From Dipteris shenzhenensis (taxonomy: Eukaryota > Polypodiophyta > Polypodiopsida > Gleicheniales), in the NCBI GenBank assembly GCA_047967505.1, contig CM106539.1: 64,000 nt of DNA; one strand, given 5' to 3'. The first letter of the stretch is position 1. Every line of letters starts with the position of its first letter. Both the position numbers and the translations under genes were made by a program. This document shows positions 1 through 10,614 of the stretch, piece by piece. The notes under the pieces are model-generated. The model was not told the DNA's origin. It did not search any database and worked only from the letters and a program-made list of their open reading frames with translations.

Positions 1-586
1 GGAGGAAAGTGGCCAGTGGCAATGAGGGAGGAGCTCTCTAATTGTGCTTGTGCTACACCATCTATAGCAAGTGGAAGAGCACGTGGGGGACTGAAGCACT
101 GCATACAAGTACTCCTTGACTGTAAAAACATACTTTCATGGCATAAAAACAATGCTTGTCTAAAGGGCAGTGATGTACAGTAAACCTTTATAGTATACAA
201 GTAAAACCTATTGGCTATGGCATCTCATAGTTTGTTCACAATCCCAGCAAATTCCAAGCCTCAAATGCTCCACAATCTACTATAACTCACAAAACCATAG
301 CTTGAGCAGCCTTGTGTTGAAGCGGATTTGATGTGTAGTCTTGCCATAAAGCTTGCATTGCCATGCTCTTTTGTAAGACTTGTTGCCACATGAGTATGCC
401 TTAATCACACTCCCTCTCCATTTCTACACCTTTATATAATCTTTCAAAATTTGGTTGATTCATTCAGTAGATACGAGCTACTAAATGCTAGCTAGGACCA
501 TTCTAGAGATGGTGAAAAACGTTTGCTAGAAGGAGCTTGCTAATTTGTCATCTTGATCCAAACTCCTTGGCAAACTCTCACTTACT
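1..586. other. No recognisable feature
   Basis: No coding region or repeat is recognisable here on either strand. The stretch lies downstream, in minus-strand sense, of the gypsy reverse transcriptase relic at 587-1,060. It may be eroded RNase H or integrase sequence of that element, but I could not identify any motif. Confidence 0.4.
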
Positions 587-1060
587 TCATTTCAAATACA
601 GCTTGTTAACTATGAGTCTTTTGAAAACTGAGTGGAGATGCCCTACATGCTCTTGTAGTGTGCGGCAATATATAAGAATATCACCGAGATACAAAATGAA
701 ATGTTCACCTAATGCATCCCTTAATATTACCATCATTAGAGTAGAGTATGTTGCTGGCACATTAGTTAGTCCAAATGTTAATGCAAGCCAATCATATGCT
801 CCATACCTTTTTCGCAACATGATCTTCTCCACATCCATTTCTATGATACCGATCTGATGGTACCCGGAACATTGGTCTATTTTGGAGTAGTACCTAGCAT
901 GCACCAAGGAGTCAAAAATCTCCTACATATATGGCAATGGGTGTCTCTTTTTTAGTGTCGCTTTATTTAGGGCTCAGTAGTTGATGCAGAGTCTAAGATC
1001 TCCTTCCTTCTTAAGACCAAGGCTCCATATGTTGACTTTGACAACCTAATGCCCATTTAC
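587..1060 (-). pseudogene. Ty3/gypsy reverse transcriptase relic
   Basis: Read on the minus strand, this gives the middle of a gypsy reverse transcriptase: a degraded LRLCINY block, ALNK, SKIDQCSGYHQI, then YDWLALTFGLTNVPAT, and finally the catalytic box. The box reads YLGD instead of the usual YLDD, so one catalytic aspartate is lost. Stop codons interrupt the N-terminal half, and no gag, protease, integrase or LTR is visible nearby. It is an old, isolated fragment that cannot encode an active enzyme. Family assignment is secure because block order and spacing match gypsy RT. Confidence 0.85.
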
Positions 1061-1883
1061 TTCATTAGCCTTCTTGATTATATGTGGTGTATATCCTAGC
1101 CAACCTAATGCTAACTGTGTTTTTTTGTTTTCTATCTAGCAACCGTGGCACTAGATTGTACACATGTCTAGCTTGAGTCCTCTTTTTGTACCTAGCCTTT
1201 TTGTGCCCTATTTTGGCTCATATTGATTCTAGGTAGCTATTTGTTTTATTGTTACTTCTTGTGATTTCAAGCTTCATTATTGTATTATGGACGCACTTCA
1301 ATTGGGATGCATCAATTTTACTAGCAAAAACCTATGAGCAGGTTTATCTGAGCGTGTTTTTCAAGAGATTTAAAAAATTTTATATCTTTAGGAAACATGG
1401 CTTTTACACTTTTATTTTCACTGGAACTAGATCCCTTTATCATAAAAATATATAGACTAGTCACTCATTCATTTCTACACAACATAATTTTCTTATTTAG
1501 AGACATCCCTTTGTACCCCTGTTATTACCTTTAAAAAGTGTTGATTCCTTTAAGAAACATCCCTCGTAATCACTCCCAATGTAATAATACTATGCATATA
1601 TAATTACTTATTAACACATTTATATCATAGAGCAAAATCTTTTTAGTGTTTTTATAGCATAAATATAGCATAAATAACATGATATTTATGGACATTTTCT
1701 AAAGAAGTTTAAATTATTATAAATAAGTATTAACTTGGGCTTATATATCACTCTCATAAAATACATGTAATATTTAATACTATATATGCAAGATATAACT
1801 CCATAGATGTGCTCAAAGGGGGTGTTCCAATCAATTTGAGTGGTTGAATGACTATATTTGAACATTGGATATGAAAGTTATGT
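1061..1883. other. AT-rich sequence without recognisable genes
   Basis: AT-rich non-coding DNA between the gypsy relic and the palindrome cluster at 1,884. Only short chance reading frames are present. I saw no LTR ends or terminal repeats. Confidence 0.4.
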
Positions 1884-1972
1884 CACTTTTAAAAGTGCTG
1901 TCCAAGGTAGTTTTGCTAGCGAAACTACCTTGGGAGACCTGCTTCAAAGGGGTTTTGCTGGCAAAACTACCT
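1884..1972. repeat. Cluster of short palindromes
   Basis: Three hairpin-forming sequences lie within 90 bp. There is a perfect 14-bp palindrome (CACTTTTAAAAGTG, 1,884-1,897). A 32-bp near-perfect palindrome centred on GCTAGC follows (1,902-1,933). The third is a hairpin with GTTTTGC/GCAAAAC arms (1,952-1,967), whose sequence resembles one arm of the second. By position they could belong to the 5' subterminal region of the CACTA transposon that follows, but no CACTA terminus was found beside them. Confidence 0.6.
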
Positions 1973-2594
1973 AGATGGCTTGCTTCAATGAGTTTTCTTT
2001 GAAGAAACCCTTTCATGAAGATAGGTTGAGAGGGTTTTCAATGTCACCCCTATTAATTAAAAGTTGTCAGAAGGATCATAAGAGAATTTTCGTAGAGAAG
2101 TCTACTCTACTTTTGGGTTTCTTCAAAAGCCATCCCATTATGCTCTCACCATTCCTAAAGATTCACCTAAAGATTTTTGTATAAAATAGGCATAGCTATA
2201 ATACTTTGCATATTTCTAAGTGAAACTATGTTTTCTTCTGATCGATTTTTGCCATATTTATGCATAGTTGGAAGCTTTTTTTCCTTCGCTCGGATGCTTG
2301 GAAGATTTTGCTCAGAAAATGCTCGTCGCCCTTCAATTGGAAAATAAATATGCCACTTATGCTTTAAATTGCATTAATAAATATGGGATGAAATGATGAT
2401 CATACCATTTATAATTTTTCTCATTTGAAATTATTTGAGCATGCACTTGGTTGAATGATTGTGGTATTCAATGGTCTAGATTAGCATTCATAGTATGCAT
2501 TTATTGGTGTAAATTTGCATGTTTGTTAATGTAAATTCTTCATATGCGCTAATTTATGCATATGTTGTGTCTATTGGTTTTATGGATTTAGAAA

Positions 2595-3160
2595 ATGGTT
2601 AGTTCAAAAGGAACAAAAAGAAATTATGGGGTGCACTCTCAAGAGAAAGCATGTCCTGTGGCTTCTGTTGGTGTAGGAGCATTAGCTATTGCCAATTCTC
2701 CCCCTACGCTAGCGCAAACTCATCAAACTTCGTTGAATGGTAGGAAGAGTGAAATTGTTTCATTTTATAAATGCTTTCAATCTCAAAAAGTTTGTAAGGT
2801 CTTAAATATGATTTCTTTAACTCAATTCTGTGTTATAGAATCATGTAGTCCAAGTCCAAGCATGGACTATGATCTTTATTGTTTATTTGGCCTTTGATGT
2901 ATTTTTTATTTTTGTAGGATCATCTCATGGCACTACTTTCACTAAATCTCCACTCGAAACCAATTAGTTGCTAATCCAAGTTATTAAATTGCATATTTTT
3001 TGTTTAAAATGAATGTACTTGTACTATATATAGTGTTTTTCATTTCTTTCATTTCCTCTTATATCTATATTTTATACTAGGTTCATCTCATAATACAATG
3101 GCAATGGGTCAGTCATCATCTATTCGAGTTGGATCGCGTGATTGAAATCTTAATTTCTTT
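2595..3160 (+). pseudogene. 5' exons of a CACTA-encoded gene (tentative)
   Basis: A 100-codon frame opens at 2,595 and reads through low-complexity Ser/Ala/Thr-rich sequence until about 2,740. Two later stretches beginning with GG/SSH-like codons follow AG acceptors near 2,918 and 3,081. This resembles the unstructured N-terminal exons of CACTA genes, but no domain is recognisable. It could equally be leader sequence of the TNP2-like gene. Confidence 0.3.
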
Positions 3161-3222
3161 ATACTTCTTATGTATTCATTATTTATCATTTAAAATTAAA
3201 GTCATTATTTTTTTTTAAATAG

Positions 3223-5555
3223 CCATGAGATATCGTTCACAAAATGAGTTTTTAGGAGATGATCGACCAAGAAATTTGGTTGAATTTTATCAACGAAAGT
3301 GCAACAAAGAAAGGGAGCGCACTAAGTTTTATTGGAATGTATGTCCTTGCAATAAGTGCACTGGATATCACACAATAGACATGTTATTAAATATGGTCTT
3401 TTCAAAGATTGGAAGAAGTCCATAAGACCCAAAAAGTAAACCTTTTCATATTATATTAGCTGATTTATGCATAGTAAGGAAATAAAGGAACTTTCCAGAC
3501 AAAGGGAGAAGTCGCTATCGGAAAGTAATAGGAGGCCTAAAGAAGATCCAGGATTATTGACTGGGTGGAAAAGATGGTCAATATTTTATACATTACCATA
3601 TTGGGAGGTAAGCACACATGCTTCTACACGATTTAAAAAATTAAAATACATTGTTTTATCTTTCATGAAAAATTAAATGTTGTATTCTTTTCCATGCAGC
3701 ACCTTCTTGTTCGTAACACTCTTAATGTGATGCGTGGAGAAAAATATTGCTGAAAATGTTTTAAAGACACTCATATAAGAATCAAATAAAGATTTCTTAA
3801 GAGTTCGTCTAGACATGAAGAATATGAAAATATGACCAGAATTATGGCCTCAAGTAGTCCATGGAAGAAATGACAAGTTGAAAATACCAGTTGTGTCATA
3901 TAGATTTACAAAGAAGGAAGAGGATGATTTTTTTGCATTTGTAAAGAATATCAAAGTTCCAACAGGGTACTCAGCATCTTTACAGAAGCATGTTTTTAGC
4001 AAAAAGCTACAAGGAATGAAAACACATTATCATATTTTCCTTCAGTAGATACTTCCACTAGCAATAAGACATTCTTTGACTGATTCTTTTCGCAAAATAT
4101 CTACAGGAGCTTTGGACATGACACAATGGGATGCATTGTATGAAGAAGCCATATATGTTTTATGTTTAATGGGAAAAGTATTTCCTCCTTCCTTCTTTGA
4201 CATTATGACACACTTACTCATTTATGTAGTTGAGGAATTGAGAGTTTTGTGGACCTGTTAGTATCAAATGGATGTATCCTTTTGAGAGAAATATGAGGAC
4301 TTTGAAACAGTATGTGAAAAATAAGGCAAGGCCAGGAGGAAGTATGGCTAAGGGATATGCAATCACAGAAGCTATGGGATTCTTCTCAGAGTATATTAGC
4401 AAGTTTGATGGATCATGCAAAAGAGTATGGGATGTATAGGACCATGAAACTTTTTACAATGAGGAGTTGAAAGGGAATGTAGTGGAGATCGTACTTGATG
4501 ACTTGACAAGACATCAAGCCCATCTTTGTGTCTTGGAAAGTAGCAAAATCATCATGAAATGGAAAAGGTAATTGCTTCAACCAACTTGAACATCCAATCA
4601 TGTTCTTTAAAATATTATGAAATTACATTCTTTTTATTATGATCTTCTAATAGGATATTTGAAGAGGAGGCTGAAGTGATGTTTCAACATTCAAGAAAGA
4701 AGGTCTCTCATAATGAAAGTATGAAATACTTGGGAACTTTTCCAATGTGGTTGAAACAAAAGGTGAGTAATAACACCCTTGATTTTCATTCACATGTAGA
4801 TTTGCTGGACTAAAGATAGTTCTAACTTTATTTATGTTCTTCCTGTAGGTCACCGACTTAGTTCAAAGTGGAAGCTTTGAAGGTGATGACTATTTTACAC
4901 TTCCTCATTTGGCAGAAGGTCCTAGTCATAAGGCAGTTTCTCATCAACGAATGTTTGTCAATGGATACCATCTACAGACAAAAGATGGAGATATTGGGAA
5001 AAAAACACAAAATTGTGGAGTTGCAACATATTTCGATATACTAAGCCAAAGTAGTATCAAATATCAAAATCCAACACAAAGCTTTATTCGTTTTTTTGGA
5101 AATATTGAGAAGATACTTCAATTGGATTTTGGGTCTTTCACTACCATCTTATCATACTATGATATTGGTTCAAATCCGATACCAAAGGAAAGAATACTAC
5201 AATGAAAATAGATAAGTATGGATTCCAACTAGTCAACACAAGGAAATTGAGCTCTTCAAATCTTGATGACCAACCCTTTGTCATGGCTGCACATGTACAA
5301 CAAGTTTTTTATGTACCTGACCTAAAGGAACAAAATTGGAGTGTTGTGCTTGATCACATTCCAAGAGCAGGGGCAGATAGTGATTCCATTGTTGATTTCT
5401 CTATGTCTAGAGATTTCTCATGCCCATCATCATTTCCACATGATATATTAGATACTTATGATGGACCTAGAGAGGGAGAGGAACCAATTTTAGTTGACTT
5501 GGTGAATATTGGAGATGATGATGATGATGATGATGATGTAATCGATGAGGATTAA
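3223..5555 (+). pseudogene. TNP2-like CACTA transposase gene, central catalytic part missing
   Basis: The gene starts with a transposase-associated zinc domain (about 3,223-3,420; CPCNKC motif). It jumps to the TNP2 tail (GWKRWSIFYTLPYWE, about 3,565-3,606) and on to the following LLVRNTLNVM block. A DUF4218-type region comes next (about 3,900-4,440; IFPPSFFDIMTHLL-like block, then WMYPFERNMRTLKQYVKNKA). The last part is a DUF4216-type domain (about 5,080-5,360; DKYGFQLVNTRK, QVFYVPD) and an acidic Asp-run tail. Several stops and shifts break it. The roughly 400-residue central TNP2 region that normally lies between the zinc domain and the LPYWE block is absent, so no transposase can be made. 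Confidence 0.85.
5202..5555 (+). pseudogene. DUF4216 domain and acidic tail of the TNP2-like transposase
   Basis: This is the longest clean piece of the transposase gene: 117 codons after the stop at 5,202. It contains the DUF4216 signature (KIDKYGFQLV, PFVMAAHVQQVFYVPD, NWSVVLDHIPR) and ends in a run of seven aspartates encoded by GAT repeats at about 5,514-5,537. Such acidic tails close many CACTA transposases. The upstream half of the same domain lies in the preceding 98-codon frame (4,909-5,205), which ends in an in-frame TGA. Confidence 0.8.
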
Positions 5556-5598
5556 GCAATAATGTCACTTGGGTGATTTCTTTAAAACTTTTTAAAAT

Positions 5599-5600
<2 letters not shown>

Positions 5601-5652
<52 letters not shown>
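5601..5652. repeat. (GA)n microsatellite
   Basis: About 26 uninterrupted GA units just after the transposase stop codon. A second low-complexity site lies at about 5,855-5,884, where a TG run, CATATG and a CA run form a palindrome. Confidence 0.95.
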
Positions 5653-5656
<4 letters not shown>

Positions 5657-6260
5657 GTTCATGGATGATCTTGCCTTGTATTTGACTAATGTTTGGCTTG
5701 AAATGATACTTGAAAATTTAGGAGAATATTGTATAGACTTGTTGAATATTGAAGATGTCTGTGATGATGATAACATAATTGATTAGGATCAATCAATTAT
5801 GTTAGTTGAGAATGTTTTGAAACTTTTCAAAGTTGCATCATATAGAATTCATCTATATGTGTGTGCATATGCACACACACACAGGAGAGAAAGATGTATG
5901 CTTAATAAATAGCTTTTAATTAAATGAATAGATACTACAGTCATGGATAATGTTGCTCGCCATGTGGAAAATGTTTAGGCTAAAAGGATACCAAAAAATT
6001 TAGGAAAATTTTGTAAGAGAACTAGAAGAGGATCGAGATTTAATCAAGATAAAGGGACACTTTCTTCTTTGATAGCCCACTCGTCATCATCATCAAGATA
6101 TGAAAATGACCACCGACATATCATGGAAGGCTATCATTGTCAACATCAAGTTAATAATTCAAAGAATAATTATATATCAGGTATTTAACATTCCATTCTT
6201 TATTTTTATTATTATTTGGATTGATTTTGATTGATTTCAATATCTTGACATTATCTTTGT

Positions 6261-8410
6261 GTGACTTATTTTTCTTATTTTTGCTATCACTTTTTTCTAG
6301 GAAATTTTCCAAATAATGTCCATGACGATGAAGAAGTTACATCACTGGTAACCAAAAAAGGAAGAATATTAAAGGATGATGCAATGATAGAAAGAGAAAG
6401 ATATCTTAGAAAGACATCTAGAGAGGCCAAGAAAGCAAAATTTATTGAGATGGGACATCGTATTAAGGTGGATGTAAATGAGGAACAAGTTCCTTGTGGA
6501 ATACACAAAGATTCATATGCTTAGACAATAACTCAAGCCATCCATAGGCATATGGATCTCTCATTGCAATCAATTAAAGTTGTGTCGATCATTCACAAGG
6601 AGGCAGTGAGAAGATATGTTGATGTAAGGCTTGACTTTTTCTTGATATCTTTCGATGGCCTTACTTTTAAATGTTTAGTATTTAAATTTTCTTTTATATT
6701 GATGAATACTTTTGTGTATATTTTATTATATTTATAGGCTCGATATGAATGTAATATCAGTGACAAATGCTGGAAAACTAAAGTCTCAAAAGCATTCAGA
6801 GTGAACAAACAGGCTATATGTGAATTTTTTAAGTATTCTATTAAAAACTTATTTACTTTAACATTGATTTTGTTGAGTTTTTATTAATGTGTTGTTTGTT
6901 ATGAGTTGATGCTAGGCTTATAGTGTTTACTTATGGGATGGATATGATGCACAAAAACCAACATGGCTACCAGATGATGTAGGGAAAAGAATAAAGAAAC
7001 TAGTAAATTCAAAGGAATTCAAGGTACACACACACACTTTATTGCAAGTATCATATGTTCTTTCTTTATTCTATTTGACTTAACTACATTTTGACATTGT
7101 TTTTCAAAGATCTAGTGAAAAAAATAAGAGAAATAGAAAGGCCCAAGAAAACATTACAAATTTAGGTCAAAAGGGTTATGTTGGAATGAAACAAGGACTT
7201 GTAAGTTTAATAGTTTTCTTTCTTTTCATAATTCATGTTTTTAAAGTAGTACTCTTTGATAAATTCACATGTATGACAAATACTTTAAACATCTAGATCT
7301 CTATCTTTCAAAGGTCTCCTTCATATTGAGAGGTGTTTTTAGAAGCCCATACCTCCAAAGGATATGGAATGAAAGGAAGAGGAATACTATCTGACTATGC
7401 GTTGTCTAAACAGACTAACAGTGTTGTTTCATTAGAGGTACTTCATGTTCTCTTTGTTTTATGAATAGAAATTATTAATAAATGAAATATAATATCAATT
7501 TGATATATTTCATGTTTTTTATTGTGTAGGATCCTAATCCAAATGACAATGGGGATAATAATATTTCTAGTCCAAGACTGGTTGTACCTACTAAAAAGAC
7601 TACTTGTGGCAAAAAAAAAATTGCAATCAGTGATTTAGACCAAGTGATACTTGAGAAGACTGCTAAGTTGCAAAGAAAGCTTCATGACAAGGATAAGTCC
7701 ATGGATGCCCTACAAGAAAAACTTAATGATTTGAGGAAAAGCATTTCTGCTCCACCTTTGGTAAATTTCATGCCTACTTCATGTTAATTTTCACAAAAAA
7801 GATGATTCATGTTCACACACACACACAAACACACAAACATGCACGCGTGCATGCATGTACTGTAGATATTGTTTGAAAAGGTTTATGGATCTTTGAGTAG
7901 AGTAGAAAGCATTCACATGAAGCATTATTAAGTATCATATTTACTCTATTTTAGAAAATGTCCATCAATCAACAATTAGAGTAGAAAAGACAGCAGCACA
8001 AACAAATGACACGTATTTTCCAAGTAAGTTAAATTTATTTATTTTTCTTAATTAGTATGGCAATGACCATAATGTTTTTGGATATTTTTCATAAAGATAT
8101 TTTAAATAAATATTCTACTAATGATCTCTTGAATGTACCTTTGTAGGTTGATGCTTTTCAAAGGGGGCAACGAGTAAAGATCTTACATAGGGACTCAAAA
8201 AACATAGCTGGAATAGGGACAATAATTAGTTTGGATCCTTCATTTAGAGTTCATACTATACCAAAAGGAGTTGGTTATGTAGCAGTACGAGTTGATGATG
8301 CAATCATTAAGGATGCTTGTATATTCAAAGCAAATGATGAGATTTAGACATTGGGTCAAGCCGTAGGCTTGAATGTTGCTTGGAAAACTCTTCATGTAAT
8401 GTCTTTATAA
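6261..8410 (+). pseudogene. Second CACTA gene, plant Transposase_24-like
   Basis: Spliced, broken coding sequence on the plus strand. Visible exons: an N-terminal basic part (6,300-6,520; KKGRILKDDAMIERERY), a block with a Trp-rich core (about 6,738-7,022; RYECNISDKCWKTK and TWLPDDVGKRIKKLV), a short block near 7,340-7,436 (SKGYGMKGRGILSDYA), a coiled coil (7,531-7,760; DLDQVILEKTAKLQRKLHDK), and a C-terminal domain (8,145-8,395; GIGTIISLDPSFR through LGQAVGLNVAW). This order matches the accessory protein of plant CACTA elements, probably a DNA-binding partner of the transposase at the subterminal repeats. Stops at 6,522 and 8,346 inactivate it. Confidence 0.7.
7800..7860. repeat. CA-rich microsatellite
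   Basis: Interrupted CA/GCATGC-rich run in an intron-like part of the second CACTA gene. A shorter CA run lies at 7,024-7,038. Confidence 0.85.
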
Positions 8411-8749
8411 TTTTATATTTTATTTTGTTATGTCAAAATAGAATTATTTATTTCTCAATCAACTATCGAATAATATTTGTTATCAAGTAAAATGTGTGTG
8501 TTATAAAAGGTAAAAGTTATCCTTAGAATTTTAGATGACTTCTTCACACTATGTTATATGAGTACTGATGTACTTAAGACTTTTGATTAATCTTTCACAC
8601 AGACCATAAATTTCATTCATGGATACCAAGTATCAAATGTAAAATTTGTCATTTAAGATTCCAATGCCATGTAACCTTTTGGCCCATTTTAAAAGCTAGT
8701 AGGAGTTAAATGTTTTTGCCCATTTTGAATGCTATTATTTATAAAAGAA

Positions 8750-9720
8750 GAAATGGCAATTATGATTCCATTTCTTTCCATTTGTGACATATTAACTGGC
8801 ATTTTGTATGTCGCTTTATTTCGATTTTCAACATGAAATCTTGCAAATTTTTAGTCATCTTTTGCCATTTCGAATATAATAAGTGACAATTTTTATGTCA
8901 CCTTTTGCCATTTCTTTCACAATTGGTCTCTATTGTAGTGCCATTTCATGCATTAAAAATGGCAAAAATATATGGTACTTTTGGTTGCCATTTCGATTGT
9001 GGAAATGGCAAAACTATATGGCACTTTTAGTTGCCATTTCATATGTAAAAATGGCAAAATATATGGCACTTTTGGTTGCCATTTCAGACATCAAAATGGC
9101 AAAAACATATGGCACTTTTGGTTGCCATTTCACATGTGGAAATGGCAATACTATAAGGAACTTTTAGTTGCCTTTTCATACATAAAAATGGCAAAATATA
9201 TGGCACTTTTGGTTGCCATTTCAAACCTCAAAATGGAAAAAATATATGGCACTTTTGGTTGCCACTTTGCATGTGGAAATGGCAATACTATATGGCACTT
9301 TTAGTTGCCATTTCATACATAAAATGGCAAAATATATGGCACTTCTGGTTGTCATTTAATACAAAATGGCAAAAATATATGGCACTTTTGGGTGCCATTT
9401 TGCATGTGGAAATGGCAAAACTATATGGCACTTTTAGTTGCCATTTGATATGTAAAAATGGAAAAATATATGGCACTTTTGGTTGCCATTTTAGACACAA
9501 AAATTGCAAAAATATATGGCACTCTTGGTTGCCATTTTGCATGTGGAATGGAAGAATCATATGGCACTTTTAGTTGCCATTTCATACGTAAAAATGGCAA
9601 AATATATGGCACTTTTGGTTGCCATTAAGGACATAGAAATGGCAAAAATATATGGCACTTTTGGTTGCCATTTCCAAAAAATGGCACATGTGGAAACGGC
9701 GATAAGAAAGTGCCATTTAA
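8750..9720 (+). repeat. CACTA subterminal repeat array, 16 units
   Basis: About 16 tandem units with a period of roughly 45 bp, between about 8,950 and 9,700. Each has the core ATGGCACTTTTGGTTGCCA followed by a short spacer and AAATGGCAAAA. GCCATTT and AAATGGC flank each spacer, so every unit can fold as a hairpin. Units drift by point changes and alternate between GTTGCC contexts with TTTTGG and TTTTAG. In known CACTA elements, arrays like this next to the terminus bind the element-encoded accessory protein. Less regular copies extend back to about 8,750. Confidence 0.9.
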
Positions 9721-9761
9721 TAATGTAGACGTGTCACTTTTGGGCTGCCATTTCTACCTAG

Positions 9762-9774
9762 TTTTGTAGTAGTG
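9762..9774 (-). repeat. CACTA terminal inverted repeat (3' end)
   Basis: The plus strand reads TTTTGTAGTAGTG, whose complement starts CACTACTACAAAA, a canonical CACTA terminus. ATG follows immediately and would be the 3-bp target duplication. A shorter look-alike (TGTAGTG) lies at 8,934-8,940. Confidence 0.85.
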
Positions 9775-10600
9775 ATGGTGCATGAGGGCTATGTCTAGGG
9801 ATTATGAGCTACCTTCTCCCTATAGCTTATTGGATAAAAATTATTCAAATCTTTTCAAATATGTGGAAGTAATCTCGATTGGATTTCAAGGAACTTGAGC
9901 ATGGATGGATAGAACATTGAGGCAATCAAAGGTAGAGGGAAGAATCTTCTTCAACGTGATGGAAGTGGTCATTCTTTAGCATTTACCACTATACCCATCA
10001 ACATTTATATGTCTTATATGTGTTCTTTTCCTTTAGAGGACACCTATTATATTATAGTGTGTCCTTTTGTAGACACTATATTTTGGCTCCCCAACGGAGG
10101 TTGCTTGTACATGCCCTTTCTATGTTAATTGATATTATTTCATTCTAACATAAATAAATGTTATCATTCTCATGAAATAAAGTAAAATCATAATCTATGT
10201 TGTTTTATTATTTTTGTATTATTCTTGCTTCTTGTTAAAGTTTACCCAAAACTCAATTTCAAAAAGGCCTCTTGGCCTCAATGTGCATGTCAGTGTGCAA
10301 TTGGATAAAACAATGTAAGTTTGGCCCAAATCTGTGCTTGGCTAAGAGGACTCTGTTGTGTCTTATGACATTACTTCTTGCCCCTAATTGACCCCTTCCT
10401 GGTGATTAGCAAGCTTCTCTATAGTGAACACCAATACACCCCTTAGCCACACATCTATACAAAAAATCAATTGAGCCAAGAAGAACAAGTATTGTGTAAA
10501 CAAAGAAAGGCAACCACTTGAACTAGGCTTCAATAAGATTGAGCCCCAAATAGTGATTCCCAAAAAATAAAAGAGAAAAAAGATGATTTGGAAAAATATT
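9775..10600. other. No recognisable feature
   Basis: Non-coding DNA after the CACTA terminus. A short direct or inverted GTGTCC/GGACAC pair occurs near 10,035-10,075. No coding similarity is visible. Confidence 0.4.
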
Positions 10601-10614
10601 AGGCAATCTTGACC

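Larger units (their letters stand above)
2595..9774 (+). mobile_element. CACTA (En/Spm-like) DNA transposon, 5' end uncertain
   Basis: A class II element on the plus strand. It carries a TNP2-type transposase gene (about 2,595-5,555), a second gene of the plant Transposase_24 type (about 6,261-8,410), a 16-unit subterminal repeat array (about 8,950-9,700), and a terminus at 9,762-9,774. The reverse complement of that terminus begins CACTACTACAAAA, the classic CACTA terminal inverted repeat. The order transposase, accessory gene, subterminal repeats, TIR matches the superfamily. No matching CACTA end was found on the left, so the 5' end is lost, diverged, or near 1.9 kb. Stops and a missing central transposase domain make it non-autonomous. 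Confidence 0.85.

Noticed and set aside
8934-8940. TGTAGTG as a true CACTA terminus
   Set aside because: It lacks the longer TACTACAAAA extension and no inverted partner was found; kept only as a possible former end.
8883-9728. Several open frames on both strands
   Set aside because: They are translations of the 45-bp CACTA subterminal repeats, which lack stops by chance.
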